From the NCBI GenBank assembly GCA_016714685.1, contig JADKCH010000033.1, positions 62,001 through 126,000 of the forward strand: a stretch of DNA of 64,000 nt. The letters are read 5' to 3'. Both the position numbers and the translations under genes were made by a program. The DNA comes from Candidatus Geothrix odensensis (lineage in GTDB: Bacteria; Acidobacteriota; Holophagae; Holophagales; Holophagaceae). Position 1 is the stretch's first letter; each line of letters opens with the position of its first letter. The notes beneath the pieces are model-generated. The model was not told the DNA's origin. It saw only the letters and a list, made by a program, of their open reading frames with translations, and did no database searches. Positions 47,012-56,297 of this stretch are shown here, piece by piece.

Positions 47012-47740
47012 ATGAACCTGCTTTCCTCCCCCCTCCTGCTCGCCCTCGCCGAAGGCGCCCACGACAGCTTCTCCCCCATGGAGCTCTTCAAGGCGGCCTC
47101 CCCCGCGAACAAGGGGATCATCATCATCCTCTTCATCCTCCTCGGGTACCAGATCTACGTGACCGTCGAGCGCTTCGTCACCTACGCCCAGAGCAACGCC
47201 GCCTCCGACAAGTTCCTCAAGCTCTTCATGGACACGCTGCGCCGCGGTGACTTCGAGGCCGCCAAGCGCGCCGCCACCACCCACAACAAGAGCCACGTCG
47301 CCCTCGTGCTGAAGCACGGCCTCGACATCTTCCAGTACGAGAAGCAGCTCAAGACCATGAACCCCAACCACGACGCCATCCAGCCCGTGGAGCGCGCCAT
47401 CTCCCGCGGCACCGCCGAGGTCGTCGAGCTCCTCAAGAAGGGCATGAGCGGCCTGGCCACCATCGGCGCCCTGGCCCCCTTCATCGGCCTGCTCGGCACC
47501 GTCATCGGCATCATCAAGGTCTTCTCCGACCTGAAGACCAAGGGCGCCGGCGACATCAACGCCCTGGCCGGCTCCATCGGTGAGGCCCTGGCCACCACCG
47601 CGCTCGGCCTGGTCGTCGCCATCCCCGCCGTGTGGATCTACAACCTGCTCACCAACAAGCAGGACGTGGTCGTCACCAACATCAACAACGCCGCCTCCCA
47701 GATGATCGACGAGTTCATCCGTCGCGAGAGCCAGGGCTAA
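47012..47740 (+). CDS. exbB: ExbB/TolQ-type proton channel
   Basis: 242 residues with three TM helices: IIIILFILLGYQIYVTVERF, the pair GLATIGALAPFIGLLGTVIGIIKVF, and ALATTALGLVVAIPAVWIYNLL. Matches the MotA/TolQ/ExbB family that assembles with ExbD into a proton channel driving TonB. Ribosome-binding site AAGGAAACC before ATG 47012. Tol-Pal genes are absent next to it, so ExbB is more likely than TolQ. Confidence 0.93.
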   Translation: MNLLSSPLLLALAEGAHDSFSPMELFKAASPANKGIIIILFILLGYQIYVTVERFVTYAQSNAASDKFLKLFMDTLRRGDFEAAKRAATTHNKSHVALVLKHGLDIFQYEKQLKTMNPNHDAIQPVERAISRGTAEVVELLKKGMSGLATIGALAPFIGLLGTVIGIIKVFSDLKTKGAGDINALAGSIGEALATTALGLVVAIPAVWIYNLLTNKQDVVVTNINNAASQMIDEFIRRESQG

Positions 47741-47800
47741 GACCGATTCCCACCCTGTCCCGGGGGCGCGAGCTCCCGGGGCCATTCAGAGGAGAACACC

Positions 47801-48301
47801 ATGGATGCAGGTGGTGGCAAGGCGGGTGGCGTCAAGTCCGACATCAATGTCACGCCCCTCGTGGACATCGTGCTGGTGCTGTTGATCATCTTCATCGTGA
47901 TCACGCCGGCGGTGAACAGCAGCGTCAAGCTGCCGACCGCGAAGCACAGTCCGAAGGCAGAGAAGAACAAGGACGAGAAGTACCTCACCCTGATGCTCAC
48001 GTCCAAGCGCAACGACAAGTGGGAAGTCATCGGCCCCGGCGCCATCCTCATCGACGACAAGGATGCCAAGGACGAGGTCTTCTACATCAGCAACGACGCC
48101 CAGAAGCAGAAGCTCGAAGACTACATCAATCGCAACGTCTCCCAGCTGAGCCAGAAGGTCGTCTTCGTGAAGGCTGACGCCGACCTCCCCTTCAAGTACG
48201 TCAATGAGCTGTTCCAGGTCTGCCGGAAGGGTGGCGCCGACGAGGCGTCCATCGTGACCAGCGAAGACAAGGCCGAAGACAAGCCCGCAGGAGGCAAATA
48301 A
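47801..48301 (+). CDS. exbD: ExbD/TolR-type biopolymer transport protein (first copy)
   Basis: 166 residues. One TM helix near the start, with the essential Asp in TPLVDIVLVLLIIFIVITP. The periplasmic domain ends in VFVKADADLPFKYVNELFQVCRKGG. Ribosome-binding site AGAGGAGAACACC before ATG 47801. The stop overlaps the next exbD start (TAATG). Confidence 0.93.
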   Translation: MDAGGGKAGGVKSDINVTPLVDIVLVLLIIFIVITPAVNSSVKLPTAKHSPKAEKNKDEKYLTLMLTSKRNDKWEVIGPGAILIDDKDAKDEVFYISNDAQKQKLEDYINRNVSQLSQKVVFVKADADLPFKYVNELFQVCRKGGADEASIVTSEDKAEDKPAGGK

Positions 48302-48801
48302 TGGATGCCGGTGGCGCTAAAGGAAAACAGAAGTCGGATATCAACGTCACCCCGTTGATCGACATCGTGCTGGTGCTCCTCATCGTCTTCATCGTGATGG
48401 TGCCCGGCCTCGACAAGGCCACCAAGGTGGTCGTGCCGCAGGTGGTCGTTCAGCAGAAGGTGACCCCTCCGGACCCCAACAACATCCTGATCCAGATGGA
48501 CCAGGATGGGTCGTTGATGCTCCAGCAGGACAAGATCGACGCGCAGGGCCTGAAGGATCGGCTCCCCGAGGCGGTCATGCTTCAGCCCCTCGGCTACCGC
48601 AAGGTCTTCCTGAAGGTCGACGAGGACGTGCGGTTCCAGGCCATGGTGGACGTGCTCGACACGATCCGCGTCGCCTCGAACACCGCCAAGCAGAAGTCCC
48701 TGGAGAACCAGGACAAGTTCCTGGGCCAGGATGGAGGCGACGTGAAGGTGGCCGTCTCCCTGAAGAAGCGTCCCGCGAGTGCCACGGCTCCCGTGAGCTA
48801 G
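48301..48801 (+). CDS. exbD: ExbD/TolR-type biopolymer transport protein (second copy)
   Basis: 166 residues and a diverged paralogue of the gene before it: TPLIDIVLVLLIVFIVMVPGL with the essential Asp, then LIQMDQDGSLMLQQDKIDAQGLKDRL and RKVFLKVDEDVRFQAMVDVLDTIRVA. Two ExbD genes in tandem occur in some TonB systems and could give mixed channel dimers. The start overlaps the previous stop by one base. Ends before the terminator at 48820. Confidence 0.92.
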   Translation: MDAGGAKGKQKSDINVTPLIDIVLVLLIVFIVMVPGLDKATKVVVPQVVVQQKVTPPDPNNILIQMDQDGSLMLQQDKIDAQGLKDRLPEAVMLQPLGYRKVFLKVDEDVRFQAMVDVLDTIRVASNTAKQKSLENQDKFLGQDGGDVKVAVSLKKRPASATAPVS

Positions 48802-48819
48802 GCACCTCCGAGATCACGG

Positions 48820-48845
48820 AAAGGGCCCCGACCGGGGCCCTTTTT
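48820..48845. terminator. Bidirectional terminator after exbD
   Basis: AAAGGGCCCC / GGGGCCCTTTTT with a 4-nt loop, and T-runs on both strands. It lies between the convergent second exbD gene and the EamA transporter; the hairpin reaches the stop codon of the latter at 48845. Confidence 0.9.
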
Positions 48846-49732
48846 CATGCCCGCTGCCGGTGTCCGAGCACCGTGCCGTAGGTCACCCCGGCCACGGTGA
48901 TGAGCACCCCCGCCAACCCGGGAAGCGTGATCCGCTCGCCCAGCAGTGGCACGGCGAGGAGGTACTGGACGATGGGCAGCAGCTGGAGCCAGATGGCCGC
49001 CTCCGGCACGGCCAGGGTGCCGTAGGCTTCCGCCATGAGCATCTGGCCAGCATAGGCCAGCAGGCTCATCAGGATGGCCAGGGCCCAGGGACCGGCGCCG
49101 CCCGGCCAGGGCGTGAGAGCGAAGGGCAGCACCACGGGCAGCCCTGCGATGCAGAAGAAGAAGAAGATCGTGGCGGCATTGTCCGTGTGGCGCACGGCCC
49201 GGATGGCGTTGGCGCTGGTGGCCGCGAAGACCGCCGCCGCCAGGGCGGCCGCCTGCCCCCGCCCGAAGCCAAAGCCCAGGTGGCCCTGGCTCAGCACCAT
49301 GGCCACCCCCATGGAGGCCGCCAGGATGGCCAGCCACAGGTGGAGGGTGGGCCGCTCCCGGAATACCACCAGCGACATGGCCACGGCGATCACGGGAAAC
49401 ACGTTGTAGAGGATGCCCGCCTCGCCGGCCGGAATGTGGGCCAGGGCGTAGAAGTACAGCACCACCACCGCGCCGCCCGAGAGCCCCCGCACCACCAGCA
49501 GCCGGTGGTTGCTGGGGCGGTACAGACCGGGGATGAGGCCGAAGGCCAGCAGGCTGGCCAGGGCACCGACCACGAAGCGGAGCACCGCCAGATGCCCCGC
49601 CGTGAAGCCCATGTCCGGCATGGTCAGCTTGCGGGCCAGGATGGCCATGAGTCCGAAGCACAGGGCTGAGCCCGCCAGCTGCGCCCGGGCCGCCATGCGG
49701 CGGCGGGACTGGGCGGGAGTGAAGGGGGACAT
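48845..49732 (-). CDS. EamA/DMT-family transporter
   Basis: 295 residues from ATG 49732 with about ten TM helices in two EamA halves. The first half shows GSALCFGLMAILARKL and LPGDEAG-like HIPAGEAGILYNVFPVIAVAMSLVVFRERPT; the second ends YLLAVPLLGERITLPGLAGVLITVAGVTYG. It probably exports small metabolites, but the substrate cannot be told. An alternative start is 49747. Confidence 0.85.
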   Translation of the reverse strand: MSPFTPAQSRRRMAARAQLAGSALCFGLMAILARKLTMPDMGFTAGHLAVLRFVVGALASLLAFGLIPGLYRPSNHRLLVVRGLSGGAVVVLYFYALAHIPAGEAGILYNVFPVIAVAMSLVVFRERPTLHLWLAILAASMGVAMVLSQGHLGFGFGRGQAAALAAAVFAATSANAIRAVRHTDNAATIFFFFCIAGLPVVLPFALTPWPGGAGPWALAILMSLLAYAGQMLMAEAYGTLAVPEAAIWLQLLPIVQYLLAVPLLGERITLPGLAGVLITVAGVTYGTVLGHRQRA

Positions 49733-49769
49733 GTCCCCATCATCCAATGCAAAAGAGGAAAATAGTCAT

Positions 49770-49842
49770 GAAAGCAGAGAGAGTGGAAGGGCTGAGGAAC
49801 GCGGAGAAAAGCACTGTTCTTGCTCAGCTCTCCTCCGCTTTC
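49770..49842. repeat. Intergenic nested palindrome
   Basis: GAAAGCAGAGAGAG (49770-49783) pairs with CTCTCCTCCGCTTTC (49828-49842) with one mismatch and one gap. Inside, GCTGAG (49791-49796) pairs with CTCAGC (49823-49828). It fills most of the 138-bp gap between the EamA and DUF512 genes, both on the minus strand. No gene is recognised. Confidence 0.55.
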
Positions 49843-49870
49843 AGAATCCCCTCCCATGAGGAAGCGGCAA

Positions 49871-51349
49871 TCAGGGGTTGTAGGCGCCCTGGGGCAGGTT
49901 CAGGCCCGCGGCATGGAAGGCGGACTGCAGGGCCCCGCCCCGGAAGGCGCCGCGGTCGGCCGCTTCCAGATGATCCAGCAGGTGGGACAGGTTGGCGCCG
50001 CTGGGCACAGTGGGCACGCCCAGGTCCGCCGCCAGCTGGGGCAGGGTCAGGTCATCGAGGAAGGTGCCCTCCTCCCGCACCACGGAACCCCTCAGGGTGT
50101 ACTGGTCCGTGGGCCCCGTCACGGTCCGCAGGCTGGAGGAAGGCACCACCACCGCGTCCACCCAACTGGCCTTGCCGCCCTTGGCCTCCCGGTCCGCGTG
50201 GGCGGCGTACTTCAAGTCCTCGCCGCAGAGCAGGCCGGCCACCGTGACGGTCTCCCCGAAACTGAAGTTCTTCGCGGCCACCACCCGCAGGTGGCTGCCC
50301 ACGGCGCGGTTCAGCTCCGCCGCCACGCGGCTGAGGGTCGGCGCGAAGCTCGAGCCGGTGAGCAGCAGTACCCGGCGGCCTGCGAAGCCCTTGGCCTTCG
50401 GGCTCTTGATGAAGCGGCGGCTGTGCTCCAGGAAGCGCCGCACCAGGCCCACGCCATTCTCCAACTGGGCCCAGGAGCGGGAGTAGAAGGCGCGCCCCGG
50501 CACCTCGAGACCCGCCCGGGTGAACCACTCATCCGCCAGCAGCAGCCAGGGCTCGCCATCGTTGGCCTTGGCGTACTTCCGCACTTCCGGCGTCCAGCGC
50601 GCGGCCCAGTCCCGGGCGAAGGCGGGGTCCACATCCTGCACGCTGGGCAGGTTCTCGCGGTGGGCCGTGAGGCCCACGGGCACGCAGGAGAGGCTCAGCA
50701 CGCTGCCCCGTCCCTCCTTGCGCCGGGCCCAGAGGTCCTCCAGAGTCCGCTGCCAGATGGCGCCATCATTGAGCCCCGGCGCCACCACCGCCTGGGTGTG
50801 CACGTCGATGCCGCCCCCCAGCAGGCGGTCGATCTTGCGGAGGATGTCGCCTTCGCGGGGGTTGCCCACCACCTTCACCCGGGCCACCGGATCCGTGGCG
50901 TGCACCGAGACGTGGATGGGGCTCAGGCGCTCGCGCACGATGCGATCCAGCTCCGCGTCATCGCTGCTGGAAAGCGTGGTGAAGTGGCCGTACAGGAAGG
51001 AGAGACGGATGTCCTCGTCCTTCAGGTAGAGCGACTTGCGGAAGCCCTTGGGCATCTGGTGGACGAAGCAGAACACGCAATTCTGCTTGCAGACCTTCAC
51101 CTCATCCTGGGCCAGGTCCACCCCGATACCTTCGCCACCGTTCTCCACGAAGGCCCCGAAGGTGCTGCCGTCCGGGCGCTGCAGCACAAGCTCCGCTTCG
51201 TCCTCCCGGGTGATGAGGTACTGGTAGCTCAGCTGGTCCAGCACCGGTTCGCCGTGGATCTTCAGCAGGGTGTCGCCAGGGCGGATCCCCGCCTCCTCGG
51301 CCAAACTGCCGGGTTCCACGGTGATGATCTGTACGCCCTTCTGTGCCAA
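49871..51349 (-). CDS. DUF512 / PDZ-radical-SAM-like protein
   Basis: 492 residues from TTG 51349 with GGGGGA 6 bp upstream; TTG 51400 is an alternative. N-terminal PDZ domain (ITVEPGSLAEEAGIRPGDTLLKIHGEPV), then a Cys cluster CKQNCVFCFVHQMPKG typical of these proteins and like an iron-sulfur or radical-SAM cluster (spacing C-x3-C-x2-C). The C-terminal DUF512 part includes LLLTGSSFAPTL and LPSGANLSHLLDHLEA-like VPSGANLSHLLDHLEAA. The function of the family is not established, though it is widespread. Confidence 0.85.
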   Translation of the reverse strand: MAQKGVQIITVEPGSLAEEAGIRPGDTLLKIHGEPVLDQLSYQYLITREDEAELVLQRPDGSTFGAFVENGGEGIGVDLAQDEVKVCKQNCVFCFVHQMPKGFRKSLYLKDEDIRLSFLYGHFTTLSSSDDAELDRIVRERLSPIHVSVHATDPVARVKVVGNPREGDILRKIDRLLGGGIDVHTQAVVAPGLNDGAIWQRTLEDLWARRKEGRGSVLSLSCVPVGLTAHRENLPSVQDVDPAFARDWAARWTPEVRKYAKANDGEPWLLLADEWFTRAGLEVPGRAFYSRSWAQLENGVGLVRRFLEHSRRFIKSPKAKGFAGRRVLLLTGSSFAPTLSRVAAELNRAVGSHLRVVAAKNFSFGETVTVAGLLCGEDLKYAAHADREAKGGKASWVDAVVVPSSSLRTVTGPTDQYTLRGSVVREEGTFLDDLTLPQLAADLGVPTVPSGANLSHLLDHLEAADRGAFRGGALQSAFHAAGLNLPQGAYNP

Positions 51350-51465
51350 GGAAAATCCCCCCGGACCGTTCAGTCTGGGGGGAATTGGTTGACCGGGCAA
51401 GTCGGGATTACCTGGAGATGCCCAGCAGGGCCAAGCGAGTAGGCTCTCAAGTTTGAGGCGGCAAA

Positions 51466-51586
51466 GAAGAAGCCCGGCTTCGCCGGGCTTCTTCGCGGGG
51501 GCCCCGGGGGGGGTGCGCTCAGCGAAGCGGAGCGCGCCATTAGATCCTCGCGGCGCATGCGCCGCGAGGGGAACCCCCGGACAGAA
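51466..51586. repeat. Terminator-palindrome module, copy 2
   Basis: Same order as 41405-41513: a 13-bp stem (GAAGAAGCCCGGC, loop TTC, 51466-51494), a G-run stretch, a small hairpin GCGCTC / GAGCGC (51515-51535), TTAGATC, a perfect 24-bp palindrome (51546-51569, half CCTCGCGGCGCA) and GGGGAACCCC before the EF-G stop. On the minus strand it is the 3' region of the EF-G paralogue, ahead of the DUF512 gene. Differences from copy 1 in the palindrome are paired. Confidence 0.8.
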
Positions 51587-53627
51587 TCAGGCCGGAGCCT
51601 TCGTCTGCTTGCGCGCCTCGACCACCTTGTCGGCGTCACGGCCCACCAGTTCCTGCAGGTGGTGGAAGGCCCAGGTGAAGGAGCCTACGCCCATGGTGAG
51701 ACTGCGGAGCTCCACCACCACGTCGCCCATCTCGGCCTGGGGGATGTAGGCCGACACGATGTCCCAGCCGTTCCAGCCGGGCCGGGCGTCGAAGCCGAGC
51801 ACCTGGCCCCCACGCCTTCCAGTGACCAGACGCTGGGCCTTGGGCGTGAACTCGCTGGGCACGGCGATGTGCACCTCGCAGATGGGCTCCAGCAGCACTG
51901 GACCGCAGACGGCGCCGGCCTCGTTCATGCCGATGCGGGCGGCGGTCTTGAAGGCCATGTCGGAGCTGTCCACCGTGTGGTAGCTGCCGTCCACCAGGGC
52001 CACGTAGATGTCCACCACGGGGAAGCCCAGGGGGCCCCGCTTCATCCAGTCCACGATGCCGTGCTCCACAGCGCCGAAGAAGTTCTTGGGCACCACGCCA
52101 CCCACGATCTTCTCCTCGAACTCGAAGCCCTCCCCGCGCTGCCTCGGCTTGACCTCCAGCCACACATCGCCGAACTGGCCATGGCCGCCGGTCTGGTGCT
52201 TGTGGCGGCCGTGGACCTTGGCGGCCTTGGTGAAGGTCTCGCGGTAGGGGACCATGGGCGGGTGGTGCTGCACATCGAGGCCGAAGCGGCTCTTCAGGCG
52301 ATCGAGCGCGCACTTGAGGTGCACTTCGCCCTGGCCCCAGAGGATGCGTTCCTGGGTCTCGGCGTTCTGCTCCACCTTCAGGGAGGCGTCCTCCTCGCAC
52401 AGCCGCTGGAGCGCGAGCGAGAGCTTCACGTCATCGCCGCTCTTGGTGGTGTGCAGGCTCAGCGCCAGCATGGGCTGCAGGGGCTCGGGCCAGTCCAACT
52501 CCACCTTGGCGCTGGGGGTCAGGCCTTCGCTGGTATGCACCTCGTCCATGCGGCCCAGGGCCACCACCTCGCCCACCGTGGCCTTCTGCTGCTTGATCTG
52601 CTGGGCGCCGAAGAGCTTGTTGATACCACTAACGCGGTTGCCGGCCAGGGAGCTGCCATCGGCCACCTCGCCGCGCCACACGCGGGAGATGCTCAGCTTG
52701 CCTACATGCTGGGCATGGACGGTCTTGAAGACCTTGCACCAGCGTGTCCTTGCCCTCGGGAATGCCCAGGCGGGCGGCGGTGGTCTCCACCCGGGGAGCC
52801 TCGTCGCAGAGGGCCTGGAAGAGGCGGCGGACGCCTGAATCCTTGTCGGCGGAGCCGAAGTAGACCGGCACCAGCAGGTCCTCGCGCACGTCCTTGGCCA
52901 GGTCCTCGGAAACCTCCTCCTGGGGCGGCACCAGGTCACTGAGCAGCTCCTCCATCAGGTGGTCGTCGAAGTCGGCCAGCTTCTCCAGCAGGATCTGGCG
53001 GGCCTCCTGCTCTTCGGGCAGGACGGAATCCGGGAGCTGCACCAGGTCGGCATCCTTCCCAGCCTCGTACTTGTAGGCGTGCTCGCTGATGAGGTCCACA
53101 TAGCCGGTGATCTGGTCGCCCTCGCGGATGGGCACTTCCACCAGCACCAGGGGCCGCTCGGAGACCACCTGGAGGGCGTTGAGCACGTCCTTGAGTTTCC
53201 CGGCACTGCCGGGGGCCTCCATCTTGTTGATGAACAGGACATGGGGAATCTTGTGGTCGTCCAGGAACTTCAGAGCGGGCGCGGCCATCAGGGCGCGGGC
53301 CGGATCGGGGTCGCAGACCACCACGGCGATGTCCGCGGCCATCACGGCATGGACGGCCTCCTGCCGGAACTCCACGGACCCCGGGCAATCGATGAGGGTC
53401 CAGGCCTCGCCCTGGTATTCGCAGGTGGCCAAGCTGGCCTCCACGCTCATCTGGCGGGCCTTGGCTTCCATGGAGGCGTCGCCGACGGTGTTCCCCTCCT
53501 TGACGGAGCCCTTGCGCGGCAGGGCGCCTGCCACGAAGAGGAGACTCTCCATCAAGGAGGTCTTTCCGGAGAGGTAGGGACCCACGATGGCCGCTACGCG
53601 TGGAGTTGACTGGGAATTCCCGCTCAC
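51587..53627 (-). CDS. EF-G-like translation factor paralogue, frameshifted near 52738
   Basis: GTG 53627 follows a strong AGGAGG. The chain is about 680 residues in two frames. N-terminal GTPase part: IVGPYLSGKTSLMESLLFVAG as P-loop (not the usual GHVDAGKTT), IDCPGSVEFRQEAV (G3) and FINKME (G4). After LGIPEGKDTLV the frame changes; the second frame continues KVFKTVHAQHVGKLSISRVWRGEVADG (EF-G domain II), GQGEVHLKCALDRLKSRF, PMVPYRETFT and GHGQFGDVW. One extra C in the GTGCAAGG stretch near 52738 explains the shift. It resembles FusA2-like paralogues with unclear roles. Confidence 0.85.
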
Positions 53628-53700
53628 AGTGCCTCCTGATTGTCTGGTTCCGATGTGGACCGCCCCAAGTGTTCCGAGCTTGTTACAGGCTGGCAACACC

Positions 53701-53731
53701 GAAAAAAAGCCGCCCGGGAAAAGGCGGCTTA
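53701..53731 (-). terminator. Intrinsic terminator after fadN
   Basis: AAGCCGCC (53707-53714) pairs with GGCGGCTT (53723-53730). Read on the minus strand it ends in a seven-T run, a good U-tract. It lies 22 bp beyond the fadN stop. Confidence 0.88.
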
Positions 53732-53752
53732 AGTCACAAAATGGTGGGGGTT

Positions 53753-56116
53753 CTAGTTGCGCAGAGGCCGCCCCGTTTTCAGGATGGCGTCCATGCGGGC
53801 CTGGGTCTTCTCGAAGCTGCAGAGCCGGGCGAAGGCCTGGCGCTCCAGCTCGAGGATCCTCTCCTCGCTGACCTCCTGGACCAGGCTCACATCGCCGCCG
53901 CAGAGAATGTTCGCCAGTTCGCCCATGATGATGCCGTCATGCTCGCTGGCCAGGCCCTGCAGCTGGAAGTCACGCACGGCCATCTTGAGGGCCTCGCTGC
54001 CGCCACGGCCCGGCAGGCGCAGGGTGCGCTCCTTCACGGGCTGGAAGTCCGCGGCCATCTTGAGGACCTCCTGCTTGGCCTCGTGCAGGAGGAAGGCCTT
54101 GTTCATCACGCGGCGATCCGTGCGCCGCAGGTAGCCGTTGCGCTGGGCCTCGTCGAAGCTGGTGTGGACCGTGGCCGTGCCGATGCCCTGGAAGCTGGCC
54201 TTGACCTTGGGCATGGGGCCCAGCTCGCCCTTGGCGGCCATGGCATCTTCCATGCGCAGCAGCATCTGGAGGCAGCCGCCGCCGGCGGGGATGACGCCCA
54301 CGCCCACTTCCACCAGGCCGATGTAGAGCTCGGCGTGGCCCACCACCCGCTGGCAGGCCATGGTGATCTCGCAGCCGCCGCCCAGGGCCAGGTTGAAGGG
54401 GGCGCCCACGGTGGGGAACGGCGCGTAGGTGAGCATGCGGGCCGCGTACTGCAGGCGGCGGGCCACCTCCTCGATGAGGTCGAACTGCTTGTCCTTGGCT
54501 GCGTTCAGGACCATCACCAGGTTGGCGCCGGCGCTGAAGTGCTGGCCCTGGTTGCCCACCACCAGGCCCTTGAAGCGGTCGGGCACGTGCTTCTGGACCG
54601 TGCCCTCCATGAGGCCGATGATGCCGTCGTCGAGCGCGTTCATCTTGCTGCGGAAGCTCAGGCAGGCCACATCGTCGCCGATGTCCAGCAGCTGGCAGCT
54701 GCCGTTCTCGGCCACCACCTTGCCTCTGCCCTCCTCGCGCTTGAGGATGATCACGCGCCGGTCTTCGAGGATGGGATCGAAGGCCAGCGTCTTGGGATTC
54801 AGCTGGGAGACCGGAACGCCATGCTCCCAGCGATAGAAGCTGGTGATGCCCTTGGCGAGCATCTGCACCACCAGCGGCGCGATGGGCTGCTCCTCGAACT
54901 GCATGCGGGCCACGACCCGCTCGACGCCGAGGATGTCCCACAGCTCGAAGGGCCCCACCTCGAAGGCGAAGCCGTTCTTGATGGCGCGATCCACGTTCAG
55001 CGGGCCATCGGTCACTTCGCCCAGGCGGTTCACGGCGTAGGTGAGATTCGGCGCGATGCAGCGCCAGGCCAGGCGCCCGGCCTCGGTGTCGCTGGTGAGC
55101 AGCGTCTTCACCTTCTCCGCGGGATCATCGATGCCCTTCAGCTCCTTCAGGATGGGCCAGTCCTTCTTCACCTGGGGGATGTACTCGCGGGTGGCGGGAT
55201 CGATGGCCAGGAAGGTCTTCTTGCCCTTAGCGTCCTTGGGCCCCTTCTTGAAGAAACCCTGCTTCACCTTGTTGCCGAAGAGCTTGTTGTCCAGCATCCA
55301 CTGCAGGAACTCGGGGAACTTGAAGGTGTCGCGCACTTCATCGTTCGGGCAGAGATCGTAGACGTTCTTCGCCGTGGCGGCGAGGATGTCCACGCCCGCC
55401 AGGTCCGCGGTGCGGAAGGCGGCGCTCTTGGCACGGGCGGCGGCATCGCCCAGCACCATGTCCAGCACCTCGAAGGGGATCTTCTCGGCCAAGGCCAGGT
55501 GCATGGTGGCCATGATGCCGTGGATGCCGATGCGGTTGCCGATGAAGGTGGGGCTGTCGTAGGCGGGTACCACTTCCTTGCCGAGGCTTTCCTCCAGCCA
55601 GGTGCGGAAGGCCTGCGCCTCGGCCTCATCGACCTCGGGACCCTTCACGAACTCCAGCAGGCGCAGGTAGCGCACAGGGTTGAAGAAGTGGGTGATGACG
55701 AAGTGCTGCCGAAAGGCGTCCGTGCGGCCTTCCACCAGCAGCTTGAGGGGGATGCCCGAGGTGTTCGAGCTGATCCAGGCGCCGGCCTTGAGCTTGGGCT
55801 CCAGGCGGCCATACAGCTCCCGCTTGATGGCCAGGTCCTCCTTCACCACCTCCACCACCCAGTCGCAGTCCGACAGGCGGTCCAGGTGATCGCGCAGGTT
55901 GCCGGGCCGGATCTTCTTCAGGAAGGAGCCGTGCATGGCCAGCGCGGGCTTGGACTTGGCCAGGGCCGCCAGGGCCCCTTCGGCCAGCTTGTCGGGCGCC
56001 GCCTCGTCGATGACGATGTCCAGCAGCTCCACCGAGCAGCCCGCCGACGCCACATGCGCCGCGATCCCCGAGCCCATCACCCCCGAACCGAGTACACCAA
56101 TTTTCTTGATGCTCAT
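53753..56116 (-). CDS. fadN: 3-hydroxyacyl-CoA dehydrogenase / enoyl-CoA hydratase (FadN type)
   Basis: 787 residues, two enzymes of beta-oxidation. N-terminal NAD-binding domain (IGVLGSGVMGSGIAAHVASAG) with ISSNTSGIPLKLL, HFFNPVRYLRLLE and GNRIGIHGIMA as in 3-hydroxyacyl-CoA dehydrogenase. A hydratase domain follows in the C-terminal half: GNQGQHFSAGANLVMV, APFNLALGGGCEITMAC and VEVGVGVIPAGGG. The order (dehydrogenase first) is that of Bacillus FadN, reversed from E. coli FadB. Followed by fadA upstream on the same strand. Confidence 0.93.
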   Translation of the reverse strand: MSIKKIGVLGSGVMGSGIAAHVASAGCSVELLDIVIDEAAPDKLAEGALAALAKSKPALAMHGSFLKKIRPGNLRDHLDRLSDCDWVVEVVKEDLAIKRELYGRLEPKLKAGAWISSNTSGIPLKLLVEGRTDAFRQHFVITHFFNPVRYLRLLEFVKGPEVDEAEAQAFRTWLEESLGKEVVPAYDSPTFIGNRIGIHGIMATMHLALAEKIPFEVLDMVLGDAAARAKSAAFRTADLAGVDILAATAKNVYDLCPNDEVRDTFKFPEFLQWMLDNKLFGNKVKQGFFKKGPKDAKGKKTFLAIDPATREYIPQVKKDWPILKELKGIDDPAEKVKTLLTSDTEAGRLAWRCIAPNLTYAVNRLGEVTDGPLNVDRAIKNGFAFEVGPFELWDILGVERVVARMQFEEQPIAPLVVQMLAKGITSFYRWEHGVPVSQLNPKTLAFDPILEDRRVIILKREEGRGKVVAENGSCQLLDIGDDVACLSFRSKMNALDDGIIGLMEGTVQKHVPDRFKGLVVGNQGQHFSAGANLVMVLNAAKDKQFDLIEEVARRLQYAARMLTYAPFPTVGAPFNLALGGGCEITMACQRVVGHAELYIGLVEVGVGVIPAGGGCLQMLLRMEDAMAAKGELGPMPKVKASFQGIGTATVHTSFDEAQRNGYLRRTDRRVMNKAFLLHEAKQEVLKMAADFQPVKERTLRLPGRGGSEALKMAVRDFQLQGLASEHDGIIMGELANILCGGDVSLVQEVSEERILELERQAFARLCSFEKTQARMDAILKTGRPLRN

Positions 56117-56130
56117 GAAAAGCTCCTTTT

Positions 56131-56297
56131 AGTCCACAGATTCCACAGATTTCACGTCAGTTGGTTGGAGCATTGTGTGTAGCAAACTTCCCACCTCCCT
56201 AGCAACGATGATCGCGAAACAGATGAAGGCGGACGAAAGGCCGTGTTGAGCCTTAGGTGGGATGCGTGAATGTGTGAATCTGTGAAATCTGTGGACT
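56131..56297. repeat. Long palindrome between fadA and fadN
   Basis: The arms, AGTCCACAGATT... (56131-56155) and ...AATCTGTGGACT (56274-56297), match over about 24 bp with one mismatch and one gap. An inner stem CCCACCT (56190-56196) with AGGTGGG (56255-56261) is nested inside. It occupies the 179-bp gap inside the fadA-fadN operon, so it would be transcribed. The right arm overlaps the fadA stop by 2 bp. The 15-bp string GTGAAATCTGTGGAC recurs at 57892-57906. Confidence 0.8.

Noticed and set aside
53600..56182. An 860-residue plus-strand frame opposite fadN
   Set aside because: The minus strand encodes both fadN catalytic domains; the plus frame has no motif.
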